Shown here piece after piece: positions 26,002-36,185 of a stretch of 64,000 bases of DNA. The stretch is from Arsenophonus sp052171275. GTDB taxonomy: Bacteria; Pseudomonadota; Gammaproteobacteria; Enterobacterales; Enterobacteriaceae. The notes beneath the pieces are model-generated. The model saw only the letters and a list, made by a program, of their open reading frames with translations, made no database searches and was not told the origin of the DNA. Every line of letters starts with the position of its first letter. Within the stretch, counting starts at the first letter, position 1. The position numbers were made by a program, and so were the translations under genes. The stretch covers positions 434,001-498,000 of the forward strand of contig CM125795.1 in NCBI GenBank assembly GCA_052171275.1. The letters run 5' to 3'.

Positions 26002-26385
26002 ATGCATCATCGTAAGAGCGGTCGTCAATTAAACCGCAATTGTAGTCATTATAAAGCTATGTTTCGTAATATGACTGGTTCCTTAGTTCGCCGTGATATT
26101 ATCAAAACAACTTTACCAAAAGCTAAAGAGTTACGTCGTATAATTGAGCCACTGATTACTATTGCTAAGATCGATAATGTAGCTAATCGTCGTCTTGTAT
26201 TTTCTCGCACTCGAGATAACGAAGTTGTGGCAAAATTATTTAATAAACTAGGACATCAATTTGAAAAACGTAAAGGTGGTTATACTCGTATTATGAAGTG
26301 TGGTTTTCGCGCAGGCGATAATGCACCTATGGCTTACATTGAGTTTGTTGATCGTGATATTAAATATTGCCATAAGCAGAAGTAA
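26002..26385 (+). CDS. rplQ: 50S ribosomal protein L17
   Basis: L17 sits near the tunnel exit. ATG 26002 (MHHRKSGRQLNRN) gives 127 residues as in E. coli; upstream in-frame starts overlap rpoA and lack homology. The 40-nt gap after rpoA is the same as in E. coli. It ends the alpha operon. Confidence 0.96.
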   Translation: MHHRKSGRQLNRNCSHYKAMFRNMTGSLVRRDIIKTTLPKAKELRRIIEPLITIAKIDNVANRRLVFSRTRDNEVVAKLFNKLGHQFEKRKGGYTRIMKCGFRAGDNAPMAYIEFVDRDIKYCHKQK

Positions 26386-26562
26386 TTATATATAATCAAA
26401 TTAAAATTAAATAAAAAACATGATTAATATAGTTTTTTATTATCTAAAAATAATTTTATATTTTAATTTTTTATTATATAATTAAATTAATTTAATATAA
26501 AATAATTTATACATTATATTAAAAGAGTTAATTAATTAAGTTAATTGATATTAAATAAATAG

Positions 26563-26596
26563 ATAAAACATTATTTTTATAAAAATAATGTTTTAT
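26563..26596. terminator. 34-bp perfect palindrome after the alpha operon
   Basis: ATAAAACATTATTTTTA (26563-26579) is followed directly by its exact inverse (26580-26596). As RNA it would give a stem of about 15 bp with a short loop and a U-rich arm. It lies 178 nt after the rplQ stop and could end alpha operon transcription. Confidence 0.4.
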
Positions 26597-27354
26597 AAAA
26601 TATTTATATCTTAAAAAATAAGTTATTTCAACTAAAAAAAACTCTTAGAATTTATATTATATTTTTATTAATCGTGGTTACTCATTAGATTCTAATTAAT
26701 TTAAAAGTTATTATTTATTAATATTTAATACTACTTTTCTATTTTTTAGTAAATCAAATATTATAGATAATAAAATTATAAAATAAATTAAGGTTAGAGA
26801 TTATATAAATTAGATGTAATTATATTTTAATTAAAATGTCTAAATATAAAAGTGAAGTTATCTCTTTTATTCTAATAAATTTATAAATATTGATAGTTAA
26901 AGAATTAATTGTTGAATTTTATATTTTATTATAAATAATTAGTCTCTATTAATAATTATTAAAATTATACATTTATTCTTATTACTAAAAATAAAATTTA
27001 TAAGTATTTATTTAAAATAAATAAGTTGATGTTTTAGAATTTAATATAATAAATCATTAAGATATATTTAATCTTTATAAATAAAATAATAATTTTATAA
27101 AATTTCACTGCAATCATTTCTTTATTTATAAAATCAATTGAAAAATAAGAAATAAAAAATAAAAAGTTATCGGTTACAGATAAGATATAATGATGAAATA
27201 AATTAATATAACTTAATTAATTTATATTAATTAATTTTAAATTTAATTATTTTATATTTTTAGTAAATTAAAAGAGATATAAAATTTTATTTTATTATAT
27301 ATACTATGTAGATGCCTGATATTTATTTTTATCTAAGAATTTAGATATAAATTT

Positions 27355-27375
27355 TTTAGCAATTTTATTGCTAAA
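27355..27375. terminator. 9-bp hairpin downstream of trkA
   Basis: TTTAGCAAT (27355-27363) pairs with ATTGCTAAA (27367-27375) over TTT. It stands 165 nt beyond the trkA stop on the minus strand. It has two G-C pairs and no clean U-tract in that direction, so a terminator role for the def-fmt-rsmB-trkA transcript is possible but weak. Confidence 0.3.
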
Positions 27376-27539
27376 TTAATAAAAAAATAAAGATATTTAT
27401 TAAAAAATTTTATAAAAAATTTTATAATAAATATTAAATAAAAAATATTTAAATAATAATATTAATTTTATTATAAATTAATAAATTCTAAAAATCTCAA
27501 ATGTTTTTAAAATTAATTAATATAAATCTATCAGATTTT

Positions 27540-28916
27540 TTATAAAAAAAATAGGTTTGGTTGAAAAATTTTTTCTATTTTAGGAACATGTTTCTTATCA
27601 GTAATGAACAAAATGATGTGATCATTATTTTCAATAATATGATAACTATTTGCAATGATAACTTCATTGTTACGAACAATAGCAGCAATGATTGTACCTG
27701 AAGGGAGTTTTATTTCTGAAATTTTTCTACCAACAACTTTAGATGTATTATGATTACCGTGAGCAATAGCTTCTATAGCTTTAGCAACACCCTTATATAA
27801 GGGTGAAATATTTATTATATCCGTTTTCCGCACGTGGCCTAATAAGGCAGAAATTGTTGCTTGTTTAGGTGATATAGCTATATCAATAACACCTCCTTGA
27901 ACAAGATCAACATAAGCAGAACGTTGAATAAGAACTATAACTTTTTTTGCACCCATTTTTTTTACAAGCATAGCTGACATAATATTAGCTTCATCATCAT
28001 TAGTTAGTGCTATAAAAACATCTATCTGTTCAATATGCTCTTCTGCTAATAATTCTTGATCAGAAGCATCACCATAAAATACAATTGTATCATGTAATAA
28101 TTCTGCTAATTCGGTTGCCCTTTCTTGATCATGTTCTATTAGTTTAACGCTATAACATTTTTCTAGCTTTCTTGCTAAACCAGCGCCAATATTACCACCA
28201 CCAACTATCATAATTCGCTTATATGGTTTTTCAAGACGTTGCAATTCGCTCATAACAGTACGAATATGTTCAGTAGCTACTATAAAGAAAATTTCATCAC
28301 CTGCTTCAATAATTGTTGATCCTTTTGGTTGAATAGATTTATCTTGACGAAATATTGCAGTAATTCTAGTATCAATATGAGGTAAATGTTCATGTAGATT
28401 TGAAAGGGAATTGCCAATAAGTGAACCACCATAACAAGCTTTTACAGAAACAATACTTACTTTATCACTTGCGAAATTAACGACTTGAAGTGCACCAGGG
28501 TATTGTATTAATTTATAAATATAATCAATAACAAGCTGCTCTGGAGAAATAAGATAATCAATTGGTATATCATTAGGAGTAAAAAGCTTTTCAGTTTCTT
28601 TTGTGTATGCAGATGCACGTATTCTAGCAATTCTATTTGGAGTATTAAAAAGAGAATAAGCAACTTGACATGCAATCATATTAGTTTCATCTGAATTTGT
28701 TACGGCAACTAACATATCAGCATCTTTAGCCCCAGCTTCCTTTAAAATTTTAGGATATGAACCATGACCGATAACAACTCTTAAATCAAGTTTATCTTGT
28801 AATTGTCGCAATCGTTCAGTATTAGTATCTACGACGGTAATGTCATTTTTTTCATCAACTAAATTTTCTGCAAGCGTACCACCAACTTGCCCAGCGCCTA
28901 ATATGATAATTTTCAT
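27540..28916 (-). CDS. trkA: Trk potassium uptake NAD-binding regulatory protein
   Basis: TrkA is the peripheral subunit that gates the Trk potassium channel in response to nucleotides. The 458-residue length equals E. coli, with two repeats: Rossmann loops GAGQVGG (7-13) and GGGNIG (239-244), each followed by a RCK C-terminal domain. No trkH/trkG channel gene lies in this window. It is last gene of the def-fmt-rsmB-trkA block, 18 nt after rsmB. Confidence 0.96.
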   Translation of the reverse strand: MKIIILGAGQVGGTLAENLVDEKNDITVVDTNTERLRQLQDKLDLRVVIGHGSYPKILKEAGAKDADMLVAVTNSDETNMIACQVAYSLFNTPNRIARIRASAYTKETEKLFTPNDIPIDYLISPEQLVIDYIYKLIQYPGALQVVNFASDKVSIVSVKACYGGSLIGNSLSNLHEHLPHIDTRITAIFRQDKSIQPKGSTIIEAGDEIFFIVATEHIRTVMSELQRLEKPYKRIMIVGGGNIGAGLARKLEKCYSVKLIEHDQERATELAELLHDTIVFYGDASDQELLAEEHIEQIDVFIALTNDDEANIMSAMLVKKMGAKKVIVLIQRSAYVDLVQGGVIDIAISPKQATISALLGHVRKTDIINISPLYKGVAKAIEAIAHGNHNTSKVVGRKISEIKLPSGTIIAAIVRNNEVIIANSYHIIENNDHIILFITDKKHVPKIEKIFQPNLFFL

Positions 28917-28934
28917 TATATCTTTATCTCACTG

Positions 28935-30245
28935 CTATATTTGATATTTATTCAAAATAGTAGTGTTATTTTTTATTAGAGAAGCATAAAAAAAACCATC
29001 TCCTCCGTGTTGACTTGGTAATATTTGTTTTCCTAATCCAATGTCATTATTCAAGGATGCTTCAGGATGAAGCAGAATAAATTTCTGTATTTGTTCTTTA
29101 TTTTCATTTGGTAAAATAGAACAAGTGGCATAAATTAGAATGCCATTTATCTTTAAGTAAGGCCAGATAGCTTCTAATATTTCATATTGTAATTTAACTA
29201 ACCGTTGGACATCTGTATGTTTTTTTAACCATTTTATATCTGGATGTCTACGAATAACACCTGTTGCAGAGCAAGGTGCATCTAGCAATATACGATCAAA
29301 TTTAGTATTTAATATCCATTTATGTGGTTTACGCCCATCACCAATAATAACTCTAGCATATAATTTTAATCGTTTAAGATTTTCTTTGATACGTTTTATT
29401 CTTAGTTCGTCAATATCAACAGTCAAAACATTAGCTCTTGGAGCAAGCTCTAAGATATAAGTTGTTTTTCCACCAGGAGCTGCACAAAGATCAAGGATAT
29501 GTTCACCATCTTTAGGAGCTAATAATTCAACGCATTGTTGAGATGATAGATCCTGAATTGTAACCCAACCATGATTAAATCCTGGTAATTTATTAACTGA
29601 ATACGGTTTTTTTAATTTAATGGCAAATTTACTATCATCACTTAAACTAGCTTCTATACCTGCTTCTCGTAATAGCACTAAATAATCATTAGTAGAATTA
29701 TATAATTGATTTATTCTTAACCACATAGGTGGTTTTTGATTATTAGCTTCAAGAATTTTTTTCCATTGAGAAGGATAAGCTTGCTGAATTTTTTTTAATA
29801 GCCATATAGGGTGTAAGTATTTTACATTATTACTAGCTCTTTCATTTAATATTTTTTCTTTTCGTTGAAATTGTCTTAATACACCATTAATTAAACTATT
29901 TAATTTAGTTAATTTTAATTGAATTGTTCCATTAATTGTTTCTGACAGTGCAGCATACGCCGGGATACGAGTAAATCCAAGTTGATAAATTCCTACAATT
30001 ATAAGATAATGAATGATTCGTTGCTTCCCTTTCAATGGTTTAGTTACTAATTGTTGAATAAACCATTCTAATAAAGGTAGTACTCTAAGTATACCAAAAC
30101 TTAGTTCTTGTAAAAGTGCTTTATCTTTATCTGATATATTTTTTTGCCATTTATGAAGCACGGTGCTTAATGATTGTTTTTGATCAATAACTTGTGCAAT
30201 AATTTTGGCACAAATAACTCTGATATTATAGTAATTTTTGTTCAT
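28935..30245 (-). CDS. rsmB: 16S rRNA m5C967 methyltransferase
   Basis: RsmB methylates C967 of 16S rRNA using S-adenosylmethionine. The 436-residue product has the N-terminal NusB-like domain and a Rossmann methyltransferase domain with LDLCAAPGGK (251-260). DAPCSATG near 325 and the catalytic Cys in ATCS near 375 are kept. Both cysteines needed for m5C chemistry are present. Length is normal (E. coli 429). It is co-transcribed with fmt. Confidence 0.96.
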   Translation of the reverse strand: MNKNYYNIRVICAKIIAQVIDQKQSLSTVLHKWQKNISDKDKALLQELSFGILRVLPLLEWFIQQLVTKPLKGKQRIIHYLIIVGIYQLGFTRIPAYAALSETINGTIQLKLTKLNSLINGVLRQFQRKEKILNERASNNVKYLHPIWLLKKIQQAYPSQWKKILEANNQKPPMWLRINQLYNSTNDYLVLLREAGIEASLSDDSKFAIKLKKPYSVNKLPGFNHGWVTIQDLSSQQCVELLAPKDGEHILDLCAAPGGKTTYILELAPRANVLTVDIDELRIKRIKENLKRLKLYARVIIGDGRKPHKWILNTKFDRILLDAPCSATGVIRRHPDIKWLKKHTDVQRLVKLQYEILEAIWPYLKINGILIYATCSILPNENKEQIQKFILLHPEASLNNDIGLGKQILPSQHGGDGFFYASLIKNNTTILNKYQI

Positions 30246-30294
30246 ATTTAATATAATTATTTATTAATCTTAAATTTAAGTAAAAAATTTATTT

Positions 30295-31269
30295 TTAATT
30301 TTGTTCTAATTTAGAATTTATTATTTTACCTGGAATAAACCATTCTTGGCGAGAGTTTATAAAATCACTTACAAACATTATTTTTTTACAAGCTGGTTGT
30401 ATTTTTAATATATTTAAAATATATTTTCCAGTTGCTACTTTAATTCCTGTTTTATCAGTATTTATAATAGTCCCAGGTAATTCTTTAATTTCATGATAAA
30501 TAACTTCAGCATGCAATACCTTAATAAGCTTATTTTCAATAATAAAATAACTTAATGGCCAAGGATTAAACGCTCGTATACATCGTTCAATTTGTTCTGC
30601 AGAAATCATCCAATCAATTAATGCTTCATCTTTACTCAATTTTTTAGCATAATTAGCAATTTCATGATTTTGTTTTTCAGGTTTTATTTTACCTAAAATT
30701 AGTAAGTCAAGAGTATGTATGAGTGCAATAGGACCAATTTCTATAAGTTTTTGATACAAAGATAAACTAGTATCTTTTAGTTCTATAGGACAACTTACTT
30801 TATAAAGTATATCTCCACTATCAAGACTAATATCCATTTTTATAATAGTAATACCAGTCTCTTTATCATCAGCTAAAATTGAACGTTGAATTGGTGCGGC
30901 TCCTCTCCAACGAGGTAGCAATGAACCATGAACATTTATACAACCCATAGGTAAAATATTTAATATAATTTTAGGTAAAATTAAACCGTATGAAACAACA
31001 ATCATAACATCAGCACATTGATTTCTAATCCAGCATTGACTTTCTATTGTTTTTAATGTTATTGGTTGAAAAATAGGAATATTAAATTTTTGAGCTAACA
31101 TTTTTACTGGGTTTAATCTGATTTTTTGTCCTCTTCCTACTGGTTTATCAGGTTTTGTTAAAACACTAACAATTTGATATTTATCTTTTTTATTTAGTAA
31201 AGCTGCTAAATGTTTTTCTGAAAAATCACTAGTACCGGCAAAAATAATTCGTAAACAATAATAAGACAC
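30295..31269 (-). CDS. fmt: Methionyl-tRNA formyltransferase
   Basis: Fmt formylates initiator Met-tRNA with 10-formyl-THF. The GTG start (31269) is supported by AGGA upstream and by alignment of LRIIFAGTSDF with enteric Fmt. The catalytic block INVHGSLLPRWRGAAPIQ lies at residues 111-128, and LDSGDI follows. The C-terminal tRNA-binding domain ends REWFIPG. Length is 324 residues. It pairs functionally with the neighbouring deformylase. Confidence 0.96.
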   Translation of the reverse strand: MSYYCLRIIFAGTSDFSEKHLAALLNKKDKYQIVSVLTKPDKPVGRGQKIRLNPVKMLAQKFNIPIFQPITLKTIESQCWIRNQCADVMIVVSYGLILPKIILNILPMGCINVHGSLLPRWRGAAPIQRSILADDKETGITIIKMDISLDSGDILYKVSCPIELKDTSLSLYQKLIEIGPIALIHTLDLLILGKIKPEKQNHEIANYAKKLSKDEALIDWMISAEQIERCIRAFNPWPLSYFIIENKLIKVLHAEVIYHEIKELPGTIINTDKTGIKVATGKYILNILKIQPACKKIMFVSDFINSRQEWFIPGKIINSKLEQN

Positions 31270-31302
31270 GATTAAAATTCCTATTTTATAAATATAAAAA
31301 TA

Positions 31303-31361
31303 TTATTTTATATTAATATTAAGTTTTTCTATTTTATGGATAATATCTTGATGTTTTAATA
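31303..31361 (-). pseudogene. Detached C-terminal helix of peptide deformylase
   Basis: Read on the minus strand, this segment gives LKHQDIIHKIEKLNINIK and a TAA at 31303-31305. It aligns with the E. coli deformylase end [20 protein letters not shown]. It is out of frame with def by one missing base. The good match shows that the frameshift is recent, or that some product is still made by -1 slippage. Confidence 0.75.
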
Positions 31362-31805
31362 TTAAATATAGTCAATAAATAATTTTCCATTTAAATGATC
31401 TATTTCATGTTGAATGCAGATAGCAAGCAAATCATCTGCTTCTAATAGAAAAATATTACCATTAATATCTAATGCTTTAATTTTGATCCATTTTGAACGT
31501 AACACAAATGCTCGTTGTTCCGGTATAGAAAGACAACCTTCTTCAATTCCTATTTCGCCATATTTTTTTAAGATAAATGGATTTATAAGTACTAATTTTT
31601 TATTATGAGATTCCGAAATATCAATAACAATAATTCTTTTATGAAAATTAATTTGAGTTGCAGCTAAACCAATGCCTTCTTTTTTATACATTGTTTCAAA
31701 CATATTATTTATGATATGTTTAATTTCTGCATCAATTTTTTTTACTGGTGTTGCAACTTTTCGAAGACGTTCATCTGGATAATATAATATATTTAGTAAT
31801 GACAT
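31362..31805 (-). CDS. def: Peptide deformylase, C-terminally truncated by frameshift
   Basis: Def removes the formyl group from nascent proteins with a metal ion. All catalytic motifs are intact: GIGLAATQ (44-51), EEGCLSIP (88-95, metal ligand C91) and HEIDH (133-137, ligands H133 and H137). The frame stops after residue 147 (E. coli 169). The missing C-terminal helix is still encoded just downstream in another frame as LKHQDIIHKIEKLNINIK, ending at 31303, so one base was lost near 31357-31364. As I recall, E. coli deformylase cut at about residue 147 is active, so the product is probably functional. It opens the def-fmt-rsmB-trkA block. Confidence 0.93.
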   Translation of the reverse strand: MSLLNILYYPDERLRKVATPVKKIDAEIKHIINNMFETMYKKEGIGLAATQINFHKRIIVIDISESHNKKLVLINPFILKKYGEIGIEEGCLSIPEQRAFVLRSKWIKIKALDINGNIFLLEADDLLAICIQHEIDHLNGKLFIDYI

Positions 31806-33232
31806 AAACGTTTAAAGTCTTATCTAAAGTAAGTATTTTTTAACATCTATTTTAGACACTTATCTTTATTATTAACAGTATTTAGTTGTAAATAAAATAT
31901 GTTTATTTTGAATTAAATATATAAATATATATTTTAATAAAAGTATAATTATATATAAGTATATATTTCCCATTTTTATCATATAAATATTTTTTTAATT
32001 ATGAGAAGAGTGATTAAATTAAACAATATTAAGAAAAATTTTTTTCAAAATATCATATGTAACGATTTTATTATTACACATAATTTAATTATTTTAATTT
32101 TAAACTTATTAATTCTATAGTTAAATAATATTATATAAATTAAGTGTAAATTTATTACTTTATTTAATTAAAATTGTTTATATTTATTATTAAAATAAAT
32201 ATATTTGTTGTTAATTATGTTTTAATTGTTCATTAAATATAAAGTTTTTATTTATTTCTTTAATAAATGTTTTTCATAAAGATTATTTATAATAAAATAA
32301 AAACTAAAATATTTAATTAAAATTTATAGATTGATTTATAATTAATTAATTATTCATTTATTGAGTAATGTTAATTATTTAATGAATGAAAATCTAGATC
32401 TAAATATGATTATTATAATAGTATTTTACTATTAAAATAATAAATAAATTATATAATCTATACATAATATATTCAAGCAATAGATATTATCAAAAATAAT
32501 AATTTTTATTTAATATTTTGTTTTAATATTTTATTAATTGTTAAATAATTAAGTTCAATGGTTTATCAAAAAATAATTTTTTGATCATCTATAGATTTAT
32601 TATCTTATAAAAAATATATTATGATATTTTAACTTATATAAAAACGTTTGTATAGATTTAATTGCTTTAAAAAATATCTATTTAATTATTGAAATTTAAG
32701 TTAAATAATAAAATTATTTTTGTATTTATTATATAAGTTATAGTTAAATAATTTAAATCTGATAAAACATAAAAAGTAATTTTTATAAAATTAAAAGATA
32801 AAAAAAATTAGTTATTATACTGTTTCTTATTACCTATTTAAGTATAATCATACAATTATATTATTAACCTAAAGTAAATAGTAGTTACTTAAACAAATAA
32901 AGAATTTTATATAAATTTAGCTTATTTTTTATTAAAAATGATATTTTTTAGTACTCATTAATTTTTAATAATTATTATAAATATGTATATATTAAAATTA
33001 ATTAATAATCTATTTAATAGAAATATTAAATAAATACATATATTATATTATAATAAATTAATATAAAATATGTAATATTTTATGAAGTATTTAATAATTA
33101 TAATAATAAGTTTAAATATTCTTTTTATCAGAATTTCTTTTTAATAAAAATATTGCATAAGATATATAGATATTTTATGCAAATAAGTTTTATACTAAAT
33201 AATATAAATAAAAATATATGAAATAAATTTAT
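31806..33232. other. 1.4-kb non-coding gap, lost dprA-smg-topA-like region
   Basis: E. coli has dprA, smg and yrdD between def and tsaC. None can be recognised. The gap is nearly all A/T. A 10-bp palindrome (ATCAAAAAAT, 32565-32574, inverted at 32576-32585) is the only clear structure. Divergent promoters for def and tsaC must lie at the ends but cannot be singled out. Confidence 0.5.
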
Positions 33233-33805
33233 ATGTTTTATGAAAAATCTTCTTCATTTCAAAATAGTATCTTAGCGCTAAATCAAGGAAAAATTATAGC
33301 ATATCCAACGGAAACAGTTTTTGGTTTAGGGTGTGATCCAGATAATGAAAAAGCAGTCAATCAGTTATTTTTATTGAAACAGCGTTCGTGGAATAAAGGA
33401 TTAATTTTAATAGCTGGAACGTACGAACAATTATTATCTTATATTGATGATAATAAATTAACTAATTTGCAAAAGGAAATGATTATCTCAACAGAATCCA
33501 AGACTATAACAACGTGGGTAGTTCCTGTTAAAAAAAATATACCAAAATGGTTAACAGGAAAATTTGATTCACTTGCTGTTCGTATTACAAATTTAAAGTT
33601 AATTAAAAATCTTTGTTTTTTATATGATAAACCATTAATTTCAACTAGTGCTAATTTAAGTGGATTATTACCATGTAGAACAAAAGAAGAAGTTATTGCT
33701 CAGTTCAGTGATCAGGTATGTATTTTAGATGGATATATTGATAAACGTAATAATCCATCTGAAATTCGAGATATAATAACAGGTCATTTATATCGAAAAG
33801 GTTAA
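33233..33805 (+). CDS. tsaC: Threonylcarbamoyl-AMP synthase
   Basis: TsaC makes threonylcarbamoyl-AMP from threonine, bicarbonate and ATP for the t6A37 tRNA modification. The 190-residue length equals E. coli. AYPTETVFGLGCD (23-35), KQR (49-51), LAVR and STSANLSG are kept. The usual SRWPGPVT stretch reads STESKTITT (residues 86-94), a marked local change that might come from two compensating indels. Its substrate partner genes (tsaB, tsaD, tsaE) are not in this window. It is 5 nt from aroE, so both form one operon. Confidence 0.92.
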   Translation: MFYEKSSSFQNSILALNQGKIIAYPTETVFGLGCDPDNEKAVNQLFLLKQRSWNKGLILIAGTYEQLLSYIDDNKLTNLQKEMIISTESKTITTWVVPVKKNIPKWLTGKFDSLAVRITNLKLIKNLCFLYDKPLISTSANLSGLLPCRTKEEVIAQFSDQVCILDGYIDKRNNPSEIRDIITGHLYRKG

Positions 33806-33810
33806 GTTGA

Positions 33811-34620
33811 ATGGAAGAATTTGCAGTATTTGGAAATCCAGTAGTACATAGTAAATCACCACTTATTCATAAATTATTTTCTGAACAAACAGGTATTAAA
33901 TATAATTACAGAAAAATTTTAATTCCTTTAAATAAATTTGAAAAGGAATTAAATATTTTTTTTAAGAATGGAAAAGGAATAAATGTTACCTTACCTTTTA
34001 AGGAGTTAGCTTATAATAAAGTTGATATTTTAACTAAACAGGCTAAAATATGTGGTTCAGTTAATGCAATTAAAAAATTAAATGATCATAGATTATTAGG
34101 TGATAATACTGATGGAATAGGTTTAATTTTAGACCTTAAGCGTTTAAATTTTATTGAAAAAGGAATGCATGTATTAATAATCGGTGCTGGTGGTGCAGCA
34201 CGAGGTATTATAGCTCTTATATTAAATTATGGTTGTCAAATAACTATTACTAATAGAACATTTAGTAAAGCGAATGAATTGGTAAATTATTTTTCTTCTA
34301 TGGGACGAATAAATTCATTAATGTTAGAATCTGTTTGTTCTTTTGAATATAATTTAATTATTAATGCGACATCTTCCAGTCTTATGAATTCAATTCCTGC
34401 TATTTCATCAAATATATTTAATCAAAATGTTTTTTGTTATGAAATGTTTTATCATTCAAATGAAACTAAATTTTTAACATTAGCAAAAACACACGGAGTA
34501 TTAAAATATGCCAATGGTATTGGTATGTTAGTTGGTCAGGCAGCTTTTTCTTTTAAATTATGGCATGGTAAATTACCTGATATTTCATTTATATTGCAAC
34601 AATTAAAAGAAAAATATTAA
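33811..34620 (+). CDS. aroE: Shikimate dehydrogenase
   Basis: AroE reduces 3-dehydroshikimate with NADPH in the route to chorismate. The 269-residue product has SKSP (14-17), NVTLPFK with the catalytic Lys (58-64), DNTDG (98-102) and the NADP-binding GAGGAARG (125-132). The C-terminal block reads ANGIGMLVGQAA where most enteric enzymes have ADGLGMLVAQAA. Retention suggests that the pathway to chorismate (folate, ubiquinone or aromatic amino acids) is at least partly kept. Confidence 0.96.
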   Translation: MEEFAVFGNPVVHSKSPLIHKLFSEQTGIKYNYRKILIPLNKFEKELNIFFKNGKGINVTLPFKELAYNKVDILTKQAKICGSVNAIKKLNDHRLLGDNTDGIGLILDLKRLNFIEKGMHVLIIGAGGAARGIIALILNYGCQITITNRTFSKANELVNYFSSMGRINSLMLESVCSFEYNLIINATSSSLMNSIPAISSNIFNQNVFCYEMFYHSNETKFLTLAKTHGVLKYANGIGMLVGQAAFSFKLWHGKLPDISFILQQLKEKY

Positions 34621-36151
34621 TTTTAATTAATTAATTCACAATTTTTAGTGAAAATAATAATAAGAAATTCTATTTAAAAATCAAAATGGATTTTTATAAT
34701 AAACTTATAGTGATTATTTTTTATTTTTTATAATTTAATTATATATCAAAATTTTAGTTATCATAGTTTTATAGAATTTATTTAAAATTTGTTTTATATC
34801 GCTTGATAAAATGTAATTAAAATATTTTATATTTTTTATATTAGATAGAATAATGTAATAATGATTATTATTCTTATTTTTTGTTATCTAAGATAATCAA
34901 AATCATGTATAAAAGCGAAATTTTAATTATAAATTGTAAATTTATCTAAATATTATCTATTATTAATATAGCATAAACATATCTTTCTTTTAAATAAAAA
35001 ATTAATTAATATAAAATATTAATTAATTTTAAAAAATTGTATTGATAAAAATATAATTAATATTATTTTAATATGATAATTAATTCTAAGAGTCCTTATA
35101 TATACATAAATTGGTATTTCAATTTATTAATTAAATAAATTGAATATATAAATAGATTTTTATAATAAAAGATTTGAATATAAATTAAAGTATTATATTA
35201 TAAATAATTCTTATATTAATCTTAATTAAAATTAATTGAATTTGTTATCCAGATAGTAAATTAATAAATTTTATTTTTTTATAAAGAGTTTATTGATTAA
35301 ATTAAGTTAATTTATTTTTTTAAAATACTATAAAAGATTTTATCTTTGTTTTTAAAAGTATAAATTTAAATAAATAATATCAAAACAAATGTAATTTTGA
35401 AAAAATTTTTAAGATTAAAGATATTTATGTATATAAAAATATAAAATAGTTTATCAAAATTCAGATAGATCTATGATTTAATTATTGATTATTAGTCAAG
35501 ATAGATATAAAATAAATTAATTAATGTTAAATTAATTATTAGGTATATGTAAAAAATTTATATATTATTTTATAAAGGTTAATTAAAAATTATATTTAAT
35601 AAAAAATATTTTAGATATTATCAAAAATTTTTAAAAATTAATTTTTAAAAATGATAAAATAATTAATTTATGTTAAATAGCAATCAATAATAAATTTTAT
35701 GACTAATTTTTTTAACTAAATTCAATAATAATGATTAAGACTAAATTATTAATTAAATATATTATAAATATAATACTAGAACTAAATATTTATTAATATG
35801 ATTTATTTTACTATTATCATAAAACTAACATAAATAAACAATTCATAAGATATTTATCTTATAGCTAATAATATCATTAAATTATATTAAACAATTTATT
35901 AATATTGCATAATTCATAAAGAAAAAAATAAAAATCTTTTTAAATTTAATACTTATGAAATAAATATAGATAAGTTTAACTAAAAAAATTTAGGTAAAAA
36001 CTTCATTTTAATGACGAAGTTTAACTAATATTAGAAGATGAAAATATTCATAGTCTAACTTATCACAGAACTAAATACTTATTTAAGATAATAATCTTAA
36101 TTATTTGAATAATAATAAGTCTATAAAGACTAAATATAAAATTATATCATA

Positions 36152-36185
36152 TTGTTAAGTGGATACGGGATGATACACTTAACAA
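36152..36185 (+). other. 10-bp hairpin resembling fused 23S rRNA termini
   Basis: TTGTTAAGTG (36152-36161) pairs perfectly with CACTTAACAA (36176-36185). The loop, GATACGGGATGATA, is unusually G-rich for this region. E. coli 23S rRNA starts GGTTAAGC, soon followed by TACACGGTGGATG, and ends GCTTAACC, these ends pairing as helix 1. The element looks like such a helix with nearly all of the gene deleted. This is a by-eye comparison and could be coincidence. Confidence 0.35.

Larger units (their letters stand above)
26386..27539. other. 1.15-kb non-coding gap, lost zntR-arfA-mscL region
   Basis: E. coli has zntR, arfA and mscL between rplQ and trkA. No trace of them can be read here. The gap is A/T-rich with no tRNA. 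Its main feature is a 34-bp palindrome (26563-26596) and a small hairpin near 27355-27375. Confidence 0.55.

Noticed and set aside
36152..36185. dif-type chromosome dimer resolution site
   Set aside because: A dif site has 11-bp arms around a 6-bp centre with imperfect symmetry; here perfect 10-bp arms enclose 14 bp and the sequence does not match XerC/XerD arms.
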